A stretch of 64,000 nucleotides of DNA from Paralithodes platypus (Eukaryota; Arthropoda; Malacostraca; Decapoda; Lithodidae): contig CM064509.1 of assembly GCA_032716605.1 (NCBI GenBank), positions 41,080,866 to 41,144,865 of the forward strand, written 5' to 3'. A program made the position numbers and the translations under genes. Below the pieces are notes generated by a model. That model saw only the letters and a list, made by a program, of their open reading frames with translations, did no database searches and was not told the DNA's origin. Positions 37,164 to 48,048 of the stretch are shown in pieces; position 1 is the stretch's first letter, and every line of letters starts with the position of its first letter.

Positions 37164-38436
37164 GTACAGTGCTCTCACAACCTTGGTAGAGGCAACATCT
37201 CGCTCTCTCCAATCATGGCTTCAGGATGCGCTACCACTCGTCCTGGCATCGTGAAATGGTTCAACACCAAAAATGGATATGGTTTCATCACCTGCAGATC
37301 TACTGGAAAGGACTATTTCATTCATAGATCCAACATATCCACCCTTAATCCTAACCACACCACACCCTCTCTTAACACCAGTGAGGAGGTAATATTCACC
37401 GTGGGTAGGGGAAAGCAAGGAGAGAAGGCAACCAACGTGACTGGGCCTGATGGGGCAACCCTGAAAGGCTCCAGGCACGCTTGGAGGAGGACAAGAAAGG
37501 CCAACTTAAACAATGTTTTCGACTACCTCCCTTCAGGTCATGGTGTACCATCGAGTGATATTATTACCATAATAGTCACAACGGCCATGACTCTTGCTGG
37601 GGGGGACCAGGTGCTCTTCAGGGAGTACCTGCCCAGCCTTCTCACTGCCAACAACCTCCCTACCATCAAGCTGCCACCACTACAAGGCACCACCAAGCAG
37701 TCCTGGACCAGAGAGCTCATTCATACCCAAGCCCTCTGGCCTAGAAAAACACCAAAAAAGCGCCTCAACCTACCAAGACCACTCAGCAGACACACCAAGG
37801 AAACACCAGAAACTCCTGACACTATAGCTCCCAGGACAGAGACTCCACGACCCAACCTGACACTTACTCCAATCGTCCACCTTTTTAGCCAAACCCCAAA
37901 AGAAGTGGAGGAGAAAGACCAGGGAGTCCAGACCTCTGCACCACCACCACCTGAAGCTGAAGCCGAAGCAACACCACAGCCCCAGCCATCCACAGCTCCA
38001 CCACCACCTGAAGCCAAGCAGCCCCACCCACCACCTGAAGCAGAAAAACCCTGCGCATACGAAAAAAAAATCAGAAACAACTACATAGATGAAGGATTAG
38101 AATTTACAGCAGAGGGGTTAAGTTTTGGCACAACCTACAAGAACCTAGTGCCAAAGCCTTTCCAGGAAGCGTATGTCACCAGCTGCAGCCGCCGATGCAA
38201 ATACTTTATCCATTCCAGAAACACCAATGGGAATCTCAGCTGTTTCCGTACCAGAGAAGAGGACGAAGCTGAGGAGGCAGATGTCAATTATATCGAATTG
38301 ATGACGGAAAACAAAGAAAAACACAAGACGATGAGAAAAATCTGTAAGAGATGTTTTTAGACACAGCTGTGGGCCGTCAATGACAAAGGCCCAGTTTTGG
38401 GCTTTACGTAAAAAAAAAAAAAAAAAAAAAAAAAAA
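37164..38436 (+). mobile_element. Poly(A)-tailed retroposed unit carrying a cold-shock-domain ORF
   Basis: The 147-bp satellite stops within a monomer (…cataccggtacag) and intronless sequence follows at once. It ends in 27 A residues (38410-38436) only about 50 bp after the stop codon, with no AATAAA between. The short 3' end can fold (gggcc...ggccc). A direct poly(A) after such a short UTR suits a LINE-like element or retrogene. The satellite does not resume afterwards, so no target duplication could be identified. Confidence 0.6.
37215..38360 (+). CDS. Cold-shock-domain (Y-box-type) protein, 381 aa, intronless
   Basis: The ATG at 37215 starts a 381-residue protein; the upstream in-frame extension is satellite DNA. 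Residues about 10-80 form a cold-shock domain: GIVKWFNTKNGYGFIT contains RNP1 (NGYGFIT), DYFIHRS is RNP2, and KQGEKATNVTGPDG matches the end of animal Y-box domains. Such domains bind single-stranded RNA or DNA. Residues about 90-180 are unrecognised. Residues about 180-300 are basic and then Pro/Glu-rich with repeats of PPPPEAEAE type. The C-terminus is charged and has several Cys (SCSRRCKYF, ICKRCF). There are no introns and a poly(A) tract follows. It could be a retrocopy of a Y-box gene, but the long non-Y-box C-terminus and clean frame suggest instead an ORF1-like protein of a retrotransposon. I cannot choose between them. Confidence 0.7.
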   Translation: MASGCATTRPGIVKWFNTKNGYGFITCRSTGKDYFIHRSNISTLNPNHTTPSLNTSEEVIFTVGRGKQGEKATNVTGPDGATLKGSRHAWRRTRKANLNNVFDYLPSGHGVPSSDIITIIVTTAMTLAGGDQVLFREYLPSLLTANNLPTIKLPPLQGTTKQSWTRELIHTQALWPRKTPKKRLNLPRPLSRHTKETPETPDTIAPRTETPRPNLTLTPIVHLFSQTPKEVEEKDQGVQTSAPPPPEAEAEATPQPQPSTAPPPPEAKQPHPPPEAEKPCAYEKKIRNNYIDEGLEFTAEGLSFGTTYKNLVPKPFQEAYVTSCSRRCKYFIHSRNTNGNLSCFRTREEDEAEEADVNYIELMTENKEKHKTMRKICKRCF

Positions 38437-38783
38437 CGCTTGGGGTCAGACGAGCACCACGCCTCGAGGAAGCAACACCTCTCCTCCCAGCCTCCCCCTC
38501 TCCTGCGGGCACACCAGGAACCAAGGCGATCACCACAGTAGCCTTCCAGCCCACACAACAGTTCCAGTAGCAGAGCACTCGAGTCCTGCATCACTCTCAC
38601 CAACCCGGGGGATACACCATCAGTATCCCTGGGCTTGTCGCCATATTGCATGCCTGCACACCCGCAGCCAGCAACTTCATCCAGGACGACAGGAGATGGC
38701 TAAGAGTGACAACCTCCCAGACCACTACTGGCCAGCTTTGAGGTGGTAGTGCAGCCAGAACACCCACCACGAGCAACAGACTT
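38437..38783. other. Unassigned, G+C-rich relative to surroundings
   Basis: No intact frame. Plus-strand reading is Pro/Ser-rich with stops and might be decayed coding DNA of the neighbouring element, but I cannot show it. Confidence 0.3.
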
Positions 38784-38787
38784 TTAA

Positions 38788-39014
38788 CCCTCTCCGACAT
38801 ATGACGCAATTTTGAGCCTATTAGGGATACTTTAAAACCTTTGTTACCATCAGGGGTATTTAGAAACCTTTAGTTTAGTTACTTCAACCTCTGCAGTTGT
38901 CTTCGAGTTAGCTGTGGGCAGAAAACTAATTTTAGAGAGGTAATTATAAGAGTGAGAGAACTCTATTTCTTATTGCTAATCTGGCAACCTCTGCGTCATA
39001 TGAGCCTGAAAGGG
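38788..39014 (-). mobile_element. 227-bp TTAA MITE (family M1)
   Basis: Reverse-orientation copy of 5178-5404, same length. The left flank is TTAA (38784-38787); the right flank is GTAA (39015-39018), a mutated TTAA. Confidence 0.9.
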
Positions 39015-39314
39015 GTAATCAGGACCCATATTGGGCCCGCAGAGGAACCAAGAAAAAGAGAGAGGGGAATTTGACTAATTCGGGGGATCTTCAATAAAAA
39101 TATGTGTTCTTATAGAACAAACGAAAGAGAAATTGACTTGACTAAGAAATAGAATAAAAGGATGATGTGTTATGTGTAACTAGTGTTTATTGATAGAAGG
39201 GCTCCAAGCCATTAGCTACCAAGTATTTAGGACCTTATAGGAAGTTCTTTAAGTAACGTAAGAGGGACAGAGATTAAATAACAACTATTGGATTCAGGGG
39301 AAAATAGTGAATAG

Positions 39315-39516
39315 TTGTTGTTGTTGTTGTTGTTGTTCCCCAGGCTGTCTGGCCGAACAGCCCCAAGGTCTTGAGCAAGGCCAAGGCCATAAACGAGCGC
39401 CCCCACAAAACCCTCCATGCTTACCACTAACAAAGCCCAGGTGACCGAAGCCACTCCAAGGCAGGGAGCTGAGGAGGGTGCGGAAACGCCCGGGAAACCA
39501 AAGCCCCACCCAAGGC
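39315..39516 (-). mobile_element. (CAA)n-tailed SINE-like retroposon, copy 2
   Basis: Matches 1667-1860 from the (TTG)n run through ccccaggctgtctggccgaa to gggaaaccaaagccccaccc. No clear target duplication is visible here. Confidence 0.85.
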
Positions 39517-39789
39517 CCTGTGCCCCTCAGCAATTATGAAGGGAAAGTTGAGGGGCAAGGGAAAAATGTGACGCTTTGGCTCACAATCTTCCAACTTCTA
39601 GGTTGGCAGTATGGGAGGTCAATCCACGAAAAAGACGCCGTCACTTGAGATCTAGGAGATATATAAGTAAAAGGAACAGTCAGAGTAAGCTATGGGTATG
39701 GCAGAGATCGCTCAGCTCTCTCTCTGATAGACCAGCCCATCACCACCAGTGAATTGTTGTTTTAGAGATGAGCTTCAGCTAGGGTTATA

Positions 39790-39898
39790 GGAATTATATT
39801 GCAAGGACACACGTCCGGAATAGATTGTAAGGACACACGTCCGAAATTATATTGCAAGGACACACGTCCGAATTATATTGAAGGGACACTAGTCCGAA
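39790..39898. repeat. Short minisatellite, 4 units of about 27-30 bp
   Basis: Units share ttatattgcaaggacacacg and tccg; the last is degenerate (aagggacactagtccg). Confidence 0.85.
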
Positions 39899-40506
39899 TA
39901 TGTTTAACGTAACTTATCATCGATAAAGGAACTTCATGATTAGTCTTGCTACCTCCTAGCACGGTTGAGTGACCGTTAAGATTGGGTCTTTTGAAATAGA
40001 AAGTAACGTAAGGGCGTATCCGGCTCTTGAAGCTACCAGATATATTGTCCGGGGAGCAATCTTGTATTAACAAAGAGTTTATGTTCATGTGTAACGGACT
40101 ACGCGTTCGGTGTTGTAAGAGAACTAAGAGTTAAAAATTATATCCTTTATAGAGAGTTAAACGGCCCACGGGCCAGTGTTGTATTCAGAGGGGCTATTGT
40201 ATGAGCAGAGATTGGTGTTCATAACGCCCGAGAAAGGGTTAGCCATTTGGGGTTTCGGAAGAGGATATAGAAATATATATTATTTGTCCACTTGCATTTA
40301 GGATTAAGAAATTAGTACTAGTTTAAGTCAGAGCAGCCCAGGTCTCTTAGAAGACATCGAAGGGCACGGTGATCATTATAAATTCAGCCTGGTAACCTAC
40401 GATGTATCTAAGTCGAAGCGAGGCATTACCTTAATAGCGGGCATCCGAATAGTATGTGCGGGACCTCTTGGGTTCCAACGTACCATCTATCATGGGACAA
40501 CGTCTT
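39899..40506. other. No gene seen
   Basis: Mixed unique-looking sequence up to the TIR transposon at 40509. Confidence 0.45.
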
Positions 40507-40996
40507 TATGCTGGGGTCACACATTCCCGTATATCGCTCCCGACAGCTCCCGTCAGGCGTAATTGCCAATTTTGTGTTCTGACGGGCGTAGTCCGGCCGT
40601 GTACACCCGTAAAGAGCACGACTATTGCACTTCCCGACAGACGTACCGTGACGGGGCCAGTGTTACGTCAGACATAATGTAGTCGTATGGAACTACGTAC
40701 GTGCTTGCGACTTGCGTAAGCATGTCCCCGTTAGTCCGCCTGGGCTGCCCGATTTGCGGGAACACAGGCCACACCCATGGCCACGCCCCCACAAGACCTG
40801 CATAGCTGAGGCCGTACGTCTTGGGAGTGTTTAGGACTTACGTGGACCGTTTCCGGACAAGCGTAGGCACACCCCGTCTGTCCAAACACAGACAAAGACA
40901 GTCTTTGTCAACCACGTAGTTCTGGGTTGGAATCTGGGAACTACAAAAGGGCAGGAATGGCCACACCATTCCCATTCCCAGTCCTTCATCGGCACC

Positions 40997-41203
40997 ATGA
41001 ACAACATCGCGGAATTCATCCTGGAGGAGTTCAATTTTGTGAACTCCCTAATAAAACCAGAGAACAGGCATAACACGCGGCTAATGCAATGGATCCTTTC
41101 CTACATCGAAATCTTGGAACTACTTGCAATAGCAAACTTCATCTATCAAGAGGAACAAGAGAAGAAGGAAAGGAGCAAGAGGAGAGACCATTCATCCTTG
41201 TAA
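40997..41203 (+). CDS. Small 68-aa ORF inside the TIR element
   Basis: ATG in a good context (caccATGa). The peptide is alpha-helical-looking and ends basic (EEQEKKERSKRRDHSSL). It stops just before a TTAA-type repeat start (tttaacccactgag, 41209). It could be the first exon of the lost transposase, since Harbinger ORFs often begin with a charged stretch; this is only a suggestion. Confidence 0.3.
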   Translation: MNNIAEFILEEFNFVNSLIKPENRHNTRLMQWILSYIEILELLAIANFIYQEEQEKKERSKRRDHSSL

Positions 41204-41454
41204 CCTTTAACCCACTGAGTGCCAGCCAATTTTGACGGTCTGCTTCTGCCAGTGCCAGAGTTTTTTTTTTTTTTTTTTTTTTTGGCTAAATCTATCAAGT
41301 TGGGAGAGAAAGGAAGGATAATGGTAAAAAAAACACTCCCCTCGCCAGAAATCAAGTCCCCGATGGTCCCGAAAGTAGCTGAAAAGACACTATAGACTAC
41401 AGATACTTTTATGGTATCGGAATGTATGGGTGGGAGGGTGGTTTTGGGGTTGGT

Positions 41455-41830
41455 GGGGGGAAGGTAGAAGGGTAATTGACTTGTGTTACACATATGAAGC
41501 CGATTGGTGAGGTAGTTTCGCCACCACGGATTTTCCTTTTTTTCCTTTTCTTCGTACGGATACGCTAGAAGTGGGTGGTGGGAGGCGGTTGGGGGTGTGA
41601 TGGGGGGAAGGCAGAAGGAGGGACTTGTCACACAAATATGGAACCGATTGGTGCAGTCGTTTCGCCACCACAGATTTTCCTTTTTCTTCCTTCTGACGGG
41701 ACCGACAGTCAGCGAGTGGGTGGGAGGAGGGATTTGGGATTTTTGTGGTGGGTAGCCTAAAGGGTAAGGTACATGTGGTAAAAATATGAAAGCCATAGGT
41801 ACAGTCGTTTCGCTGCTACGATTTATTTTC
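41455..41830. repeat. Three tandem units of about 130-145 bp
   Basis: The phrase atatgaagccgattggtg...tttcgccaccacggattttcc recurs with changes at about 41490, 41635 and 41785. It is preceded by a T-run at 41261-41283. Confidence 0.7.
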
Positions 41831-42035
41831 GGCGAGGACGTATATATACGTTGGTTGCTGCTCCGGTGTGGTGAGAGGTGTGACTGGAGTGTCCCCCGCT
41901 GGTCCTTATATACCCCCCGTACAACGTTGCCGCGTCTTCCCGCCAACACGCAGTGCGGCGGTGCTGCCAGATGCGCCCGGACTAACTTTAACTGTCCCGT
42001 TTGACGGGAATATTGTACGATTGGCGGGAGAAGCT

Positions 42036-42111
42036 TACGTTTGACCGGGCTAGCTGCTACGTCTTACGGGGCTGCTCCCATAAGACGTAGCAGCTTGCCC
42101 GGTCAGACGTA
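42036..42111. repeat. 35-bp-arm palindrome with 6-nt loop
   Basis: Arms 42036-42070 (tacgtttgaccgggctagct...) and 42077-42111 are near-perfect inverted repeats around gctgct. Confidence 0.9.
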
Positions 42112-42407
42112 GGATTTCCCGACTTTTGACATACGTGAGCGCGAGCCACGTATCTGATTCGAAATCCAAAACATACCGGGCGTCCTTGGCCGCACCCACC
42201 ACCTCCGGGCGGCCTTGGCCGCACCCACCACCTCCCCGACCAGCGTGGCTACTCCCGCCATGCGTACCAACCCCCACGACTAGACACAATTTAATTTACG
42301 TTTTGCGTACAAAGCCCTTATGTTTTACGTATTCGGTTGCCAACTACCAATAAACCTTCGTACGGGAGCATACGGGAGCATATACGTGAATGTGTGACCC
42401 CAGCATA

Positions 42408-43195
42408 ATTTATTCAATTCGCGTACTGAACTCATTTCGACCAGAACAGGAAGTAGGCTATTGAACTAGTTATTAGATTTAGAGTTCGTTCTATTCAATA
42501 AACTATACAAACTCTAGCAACTGTCGAATTATTCCCCCACCTCAGTAGTGTGCTTGAACTTAGAAATTTAAGTACAACATTATGTTATATTAGAACCTCT
42601 TAAAAACGTTGATATGACATTTCGTTAGAAACCATTGTAATAGTACTACACCTCTATATATTATAAGTGCCAAACGTTTTAGTAGTAGATGTTCGTAGTA
42701 GTAGTTGTAGCTGTGATATGTTAATATTAATATAACAAAACATTTAACTTTTACTCTACATATATAATATACACGGATTTTTTATTTTTTTATTTTTATT
42801 TTTTGTTTGTCGTGAAAATACATTCAATGATACCAAATAGACCAAGATAGATACCAAGTTTTTTACACGTGTATTATACAACCTTCCTACTTAGGTTCCT
42901 TTTTACGTGTTCACAACATCACTGTTATGCCCTGTTTTTCTACAGGTTTAACTTGGTTAATGTGAGTTCTAAATGACTGGGTATATAAGGCTGCATGCAC
43001 AATACAAGATATGAGGAATAGAGAACACAAAGAAACACATGGTAGCAAGTTACATGATCACGTTTATTTATATACCACTGCAGAATACTTGTGTAAGACA
43101 ATATAATAGAATCGAACAACACTAGCATAAGTGGATCTGGATGGAGCCTAGTCTCCCACTTCCAACGTTCAGGTATTAATCTTCTGATCACTGGC
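42408..43195. other. No gene seen
   Basis: Very A+T-rich; a T/A-rich tract at about 42777-42805. No coding pattern. Confidence 0.5.
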
Positions 43196-43199
43196 TTAA

Positions 43200-43621
43200 C
43201 CCTTAACTGGCGGCGCCCGGCTATAGCCGGGCACCAATTTGCAGCAAGTTAGGAGCATTATTAAGGCTTTTAAAGGGTTAAAATCGAGTGCAAATGGCCG
43301 GGAATGCAGCGGGCCACACGTCCGACTCCCAGGGCCTACTGCCGCCCACTGACTCACCCTCCCTGTGTTCTCGAGAGGCCGGCAGTGTAGCCAGTAGTGA
43401 GCGTAGCTGGAAAAAATATACCGCTATACGCTAAACTCCCATGTTACTGGTACCACTGTATGAGAATCACGAGTGCTACGTAGCTCGTTCTGGTCTCATT
43501 TTGAAGCTTTTAGCGCCTAGTTTTTTGCTGAATACATTTCTTTTCATGCAGATACTTTATTTATCATTCAGGAGGGCCTGAATATGCCCAAATAAGCCCA
43601 AAACCCCCCGCTAGACAAGGG
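43200..43621. mobile_element. 422-bp TTAA MITE (family M3)
   Basis: TTAA at 43196-43199 and 43622-43625. Ends are inverted: cccttaactggcggcg on the left and, reversed, cccttgtctagcgggggg on the right. A small hairpin gcccggctatagccgggc sits near the left end. Confidence 0.85.
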
Positions 43622-43625
43622 TTAA

Positions 43626-46600
43626 TTAGCAAGTTTTATTTTCTGGAAGACCTCAATATATTCATGTAATTCAATTTCCTGATTTGATCTCTTACTGGCT
43701 GGTCGCGTGCCCAAGTAGCAGCTCACAGTTAGGATTAGACACGCGTATATTGTAGAACACGGAAATCTCTAGTAACCTCATGGGGGTACTAATCTAAGTT
43801 GTATATTCTTATGGCAGAAATACGTAGAACACAAATCAGTGGGCGAACGTTAGATATCACTAGAGTTTTAATATCTGAATAAGGTAATTACGAGAGTCAA
43901 TGTCGCCTGTTAATTAATGAGCACTGATCGCTTAGTACGTCCCAAATGGAATGGTTAAATATGAGTTACACTGGGCAAGGTTTTAGCCACTTTATAGAAA
44001 GTTAAATAAGGGAGTGTCAAACTAGTACTATAACACTTAGTACTAGCAACATGAATCTTGAATAGTATTTGTAGATCTGGTCCTAGTTATCTTGCTTCCG
44101 GTGATGTTGGGGGCTAACGACTGGTTCCGCGGCCGTCCAGGGGGTCCATATGTGTGAAGTTCTCAAATACGTGGGCAGGTCCTTCTATCCAAATCTGCCA
44201 CGGAGTCTGCCGGCTCTGGGATCTCAACTCCGGAACAACACAAGGGCAGAGCTAGAAGTTAACTGCAGGGTAGTGACCACTGGTTGGTGTCTAGCTTTCA
44301 ACTGATTTGACTGGGGGTGGGAGCTAGATTTATAGGCTCGGTTCTGGACCCTGTAGACAGTAGGGATCTCAGGTCTTATGGACTTATTTGAGCTCTCAAT
44401 AGATATGGGGACTAGGTAAGATGGTATTTACTGTTGTGGCACATGGCTATAGGAAGCCTTTATATTTTCATATAACTGAGCCTTAGTAAGAGGTACTATT
44501 TTGGCTATACTGGAAGTATTTAGGGGAGAGAGACTGGATCTACTTTGCGAGGAGGATGGGGACAGCTGTGATAGGAGCGTCTCTCTTAGATTGTTCAATC
44601 TTCATTCTATGGTATAGCTGAGGTGCTAATTTAGTGATCAGAGCATGCAAGAAAGGTAAATGGTTTATTGTGAGTTAATAGATGTTAGTAAAGGTGTTAG
44701 TCATGCATGGTTAGTTCATTGATAGGAAGAATTCCTGTGCTACCTGGCAATGACTCAGAAGTTAAAACAGGGGCCAGGTATACCTCCGTGGGGGTGGGGG
44801 TCTCCCTCCTCGGGTGGGCAAAGAGGGGGAGCTGGGCGCCCTCTCTCTGTGATAGTCGTCCGGCGGCTGTGGCTAGGGGCTTGCCATATCACCAGTGTTC
44901 GTAATAACCCTCTGTGTATGAGACAGATGTGGGTGCCCTTAATACCAAAACCGAAGGTGCCTTGGCTAGCTGGTTTTACTCGGCTGGTTGTTAATTGTAG
45001 GGTTTGCTGGATGTGGTGGAGACTGGGTTGCTAACTCTGCCACATTTATCTGGAAGTATGGCAATAGAAGTTAGTTACTGGCGAGGCGGCTAGCCTCGCA
45101 CCGACGACCATTGGGTGTAGGGTTGTGAATGGGTTGTAAGAGAATAGATGGCATGCAAGGGGCTAGTAAAGTTCTAATGTTGTTCTGGCCTACTAAGTGA
45201 AGGTAGGCTGGATAGGAGTATATATATAAAAGGTTGGAGAGCGTTAGCAACGGGCAATTCAAGGATCTTCAAGAGGTATGAGAGAGAGGCTAGGTCGGAC
45301 AAGAGTAGAGAAGCGCGGGGTCTTATAATGAGAGGGGAGGAGTGCAGGGGGGCTATAGGGGAATTTGACCCTAAGATCTCTGGACGTGGGGGTGGCATTA
45401 GGCTGCAGTTGATATGGAAGTTTGAAAAGGCAGTAGAATACGTTAGCCAAATGCTACCGGGGAATGCAACTATGGGGTGGTATATGAGTCTGGAAAAGAT
45501 AGAGTTATGTGATCAGTCCGAGGGGTTATGGATACTATTAGTTGGCCCTGGGAACTGCGTTTTCTATGAAATATATATATATACCAACAACAGCGGCAGT
45601 TCGTAGGGGTACTTAGTTATTGTTTTGGGGTACTTATGACAGATACTGGTAACAAGGTTATCTTATACAATCTCTGGTTGGGGTAAGAGGTGTATGACAC
45701 GAAGTAAATTGGCGTAGTGTGGACTGTGGATACGAAGGAGGCAAGGGGAAGACGTATGACAATTGTGGAAAAGTAAATGGAAAAAGGTGAACACAATGGC
45801 GGATAAAAATACTTAACCTAAGGATTGAATACATAGATTTATGGGGCGATGGGTCTTCAGAAGCTTAGTCTGGCAAGACAAGATGTTAGGGAATGTTAAT
45901 ATTAATACTTAAACTAAGGATTGCATACATCGATGAACGACGACATTATAGTCGTCGTCCTAATAAGGTGATGAAACCTGGTTGATCTGTACTTGGCACA
46001 ATACGACACAAGGACAGTGCCGCTATGTCGTATCCATACTGGTGGCAGTTAATATTATAGAGACACTTAGTTACTAGAGGAACAATGCAAGGGGGCGACT
46101 GAGCACGGGTTACATATATCTATACTCGTCATGGGAAATTATATACAAGGTCTAGGGACAGGCGTGGGTGTTTTAACTTCTAAGATATATAACATCTACT
46201 TCTTGGATGTAAGAACATACATAGATATAATTATGGCTGTCTGATGTGTTGGCATTGGCTCAACGTCGGGACAGGGCATGGGTGTTTTTAATATGAATGT
46301 ATATTCCTGTTCATCATCTTTGTAGTTAGGAGTGTAGGACACGAGGGGGTAGTGTACATGAGGTGTGGAAAAATGGTCAGTTTAGAAGGGGTATCTAGGT
46401 GCGGCCTGGAGCTGCTTAGCCCTGCGGGCTTGGGCCTGTCTGAATTGGCTGGCTCGGTCAGCTGGTCCTTTCGTTCTGTGGACCTTTCCTTTGGGTGTTT
46501 CTGTGTGGTGTTCGTTCGTGGCTTCTGTGGTGGGCTTCTCGTTCTGGGGCATTTTACTTCCCTCTCCTTCATTATAGGCTCGTCCTCGAGCCTCAAGGGT

Positions 46601-46705
46601 GAAGTAATAAGAAGCATAGTCATGGTGGGAAGGTAGATGTTTGTCGTGCGACTTGAGTCGCTTGACGATGTTTTATTTTGAGGGGAAGAACGTTTTACAG
46701 GTGAA
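43626..46705. other. About 3 kb without a recognisable gene
   Basis: Short open frames exist (for example 45328-45606 plus, 46288-46857 minus) but show no motif, no splice pattern and low-complexity composition. I cannot assign them. Confidence 0.4.
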
Positions 46706-47001
46706 GGTAAAGTGTTTAACAATGTATAGAACAAATTTAAAAGATAGTCAGAAAAGTGTAGGTTAACAAGAAAAGTAGTATGACTAAGGGAAAAAAATAA
46801 TATATATAGTATATGGAAAACATGTAAATTTAAGAAAGAACAGATAATTAAGAACACAGGAAATTAAGAAGAGGTAAAGTGTTTAACAATGTATAAAACA
46901 AATTTAAAAGATAGTCAGAAAAGTGTAGGTTAACAAGAAAAGTAGTATGACTAAGGGAAAAAATATATAATATACAGTATATGGAAAACATGTAAATTTA
47001 T
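46706..47001. repeat. Tandem duplication, period about 167 bp
   Basis: ggtaaagtgtttaacaatgt starts at about 46706 and 46873. The copies match for about 130 bp, through ggaaaacatgtaaattta. Confidence 0.9.
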
Positions 47002-47117
47002 AGAATCATGCCCAATCGCTTAGGAATTGAAAACAATAAAAAAAAATTAAGTACAATAATATCCTCATCACCATCAGGGGGGGTTATTTAGGGTCGCCGT
47101 TAAGGTAGGTTCACACA

Positions 47118-47790
47118 TAGGCGAGTCGGAGCGCAACTCCAACGCGAGTGATGATTTTTTTGCACTCGCCAATGATTATCCCAAATTCGCCGACACTCGC
47201 CGACACTCGCACAGACTCGCGTGGACTCGCGGTGGACCGCGTAGACTCGCGAACGCGGCCAAAATTTTTGTGCAGACACAAAAATTGGAGAGTCAAGTGC
47301 GAGTAGGACGCCAACTCGCATAGACTCGCGTAGACTCGCGTTGACTCGCGTAGACTCGCGTAAACTCATGTAAACTCCTGTAGACTCGTGTGACACTCAT
47401 GTAGACTCGCGTGACAGTCACGTTGTACTATTTACAAATTTAATGATCGCGAGTCTACACGAGTCCACGCGGGTCTACGTGAGTCTACACGAGTACAACA
47501 GGAGTCTACACTATAGTAAACAACCAATATTGCCAAAGGCGAGTTTAACGGGAGTCAATCAGGAGTCAACACGACGCTAACGCGAGTTACCACGGGTTAA
47601 CGCGAGTGTAACACGCGGTCACGCGAGTGTAACACGCGTAAACGATAGTACCCACGTGGTGGTCTGGATTTCACAATACATGTCGCGAGTCTATGCGAAA
47701 CAAACACGAATTTACGCGATATTAACGTGAGTGTATGTGAGTCTATGTGAAACCAACGTGAGTCTACGCGAGTAACGGTGAAAGTAACGT
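47118..47790. repeat. Left subterminal repeat array of Harbinger
   Basis: Dozens of degenerate 10-11-bp units related to actcgcgtag. They run in one orientation to about 47430 and in the opposite orientation (gagtctacacg) afterwards, so the array is itself an inverted repeat. Likely binding sites for the element's own proteins (inference). Confidence 0.85.
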
Positions 47791-47862
47791 GAGTCGACGC
47801 GAGTGGTGTGCGACTGCTGGCAACACCGCGCGAGTAGGTGGCACCACCGCGTCAACACCCCC

Positions 47863-47871
47863 TATAAAAAG
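47863..47871 (+). promoter_or_regulatory. TATA box of the MADF gene
   Basis: tataaaaag lies 178 bp before the ATG at 48049, just inside the subterminal array. Confidence 0.7.
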
Positions 47872-48048
47872 GGACCGCCCGCGGTGCTCGTCCACTCTCC
47901 ACCGTGACCCCACCAACGACCCATTGACCCGGGCCACACAGCGACCCACGCTGCCCTACCACGCTGCCTGCCCTACCACGCTGCCCTACCTGCCTGCCCT
48001 ACCACACTGCCTGCCCTACCACGCTGCAATACCTGCCTGCCCTGCACC

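Larger units (their letters stand above)
40509..42405. mobile_element. 1.9-kb TIR DNA transposon, non-autonomous
   Basis: Both ends carry TGCTGGGGTCACACATTC followed by (c/a)cgtatat and repeated gctcccg motifs in inverted orientation, an imperfect TIR of about 50 bp. Flanks are TTA on the left and TAA on the right, so the target duplication is TA or a diverged TWA. The block GGGTCACACAT resembles GGTTCACACAT of the Harbinger TIR at 47103, so a PIF/Harbinger origin is possible. Only a short ORF survives inside. It also holds a tandem repeat and a palindrome. Confidence 0.8.

Noticed and set aside
36963..37214. In-frame N-terminal extension of the cold-shock protein
   Set aside because: It is translated 147-bp satellite DNA; the ATG at 37215 is the sensible start.
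37721..38080. Minus-strand Gly/Trp-rich ORF
   Set aside because: Antisense shadow of the Pro/Glu-rich part of the cold-shock ORF.
46288..46857. 189-codon minus-strand ORF
   Set aside because: Low-complexity composition, no motif, and it ends within a tandem duplication; no support as a gene.
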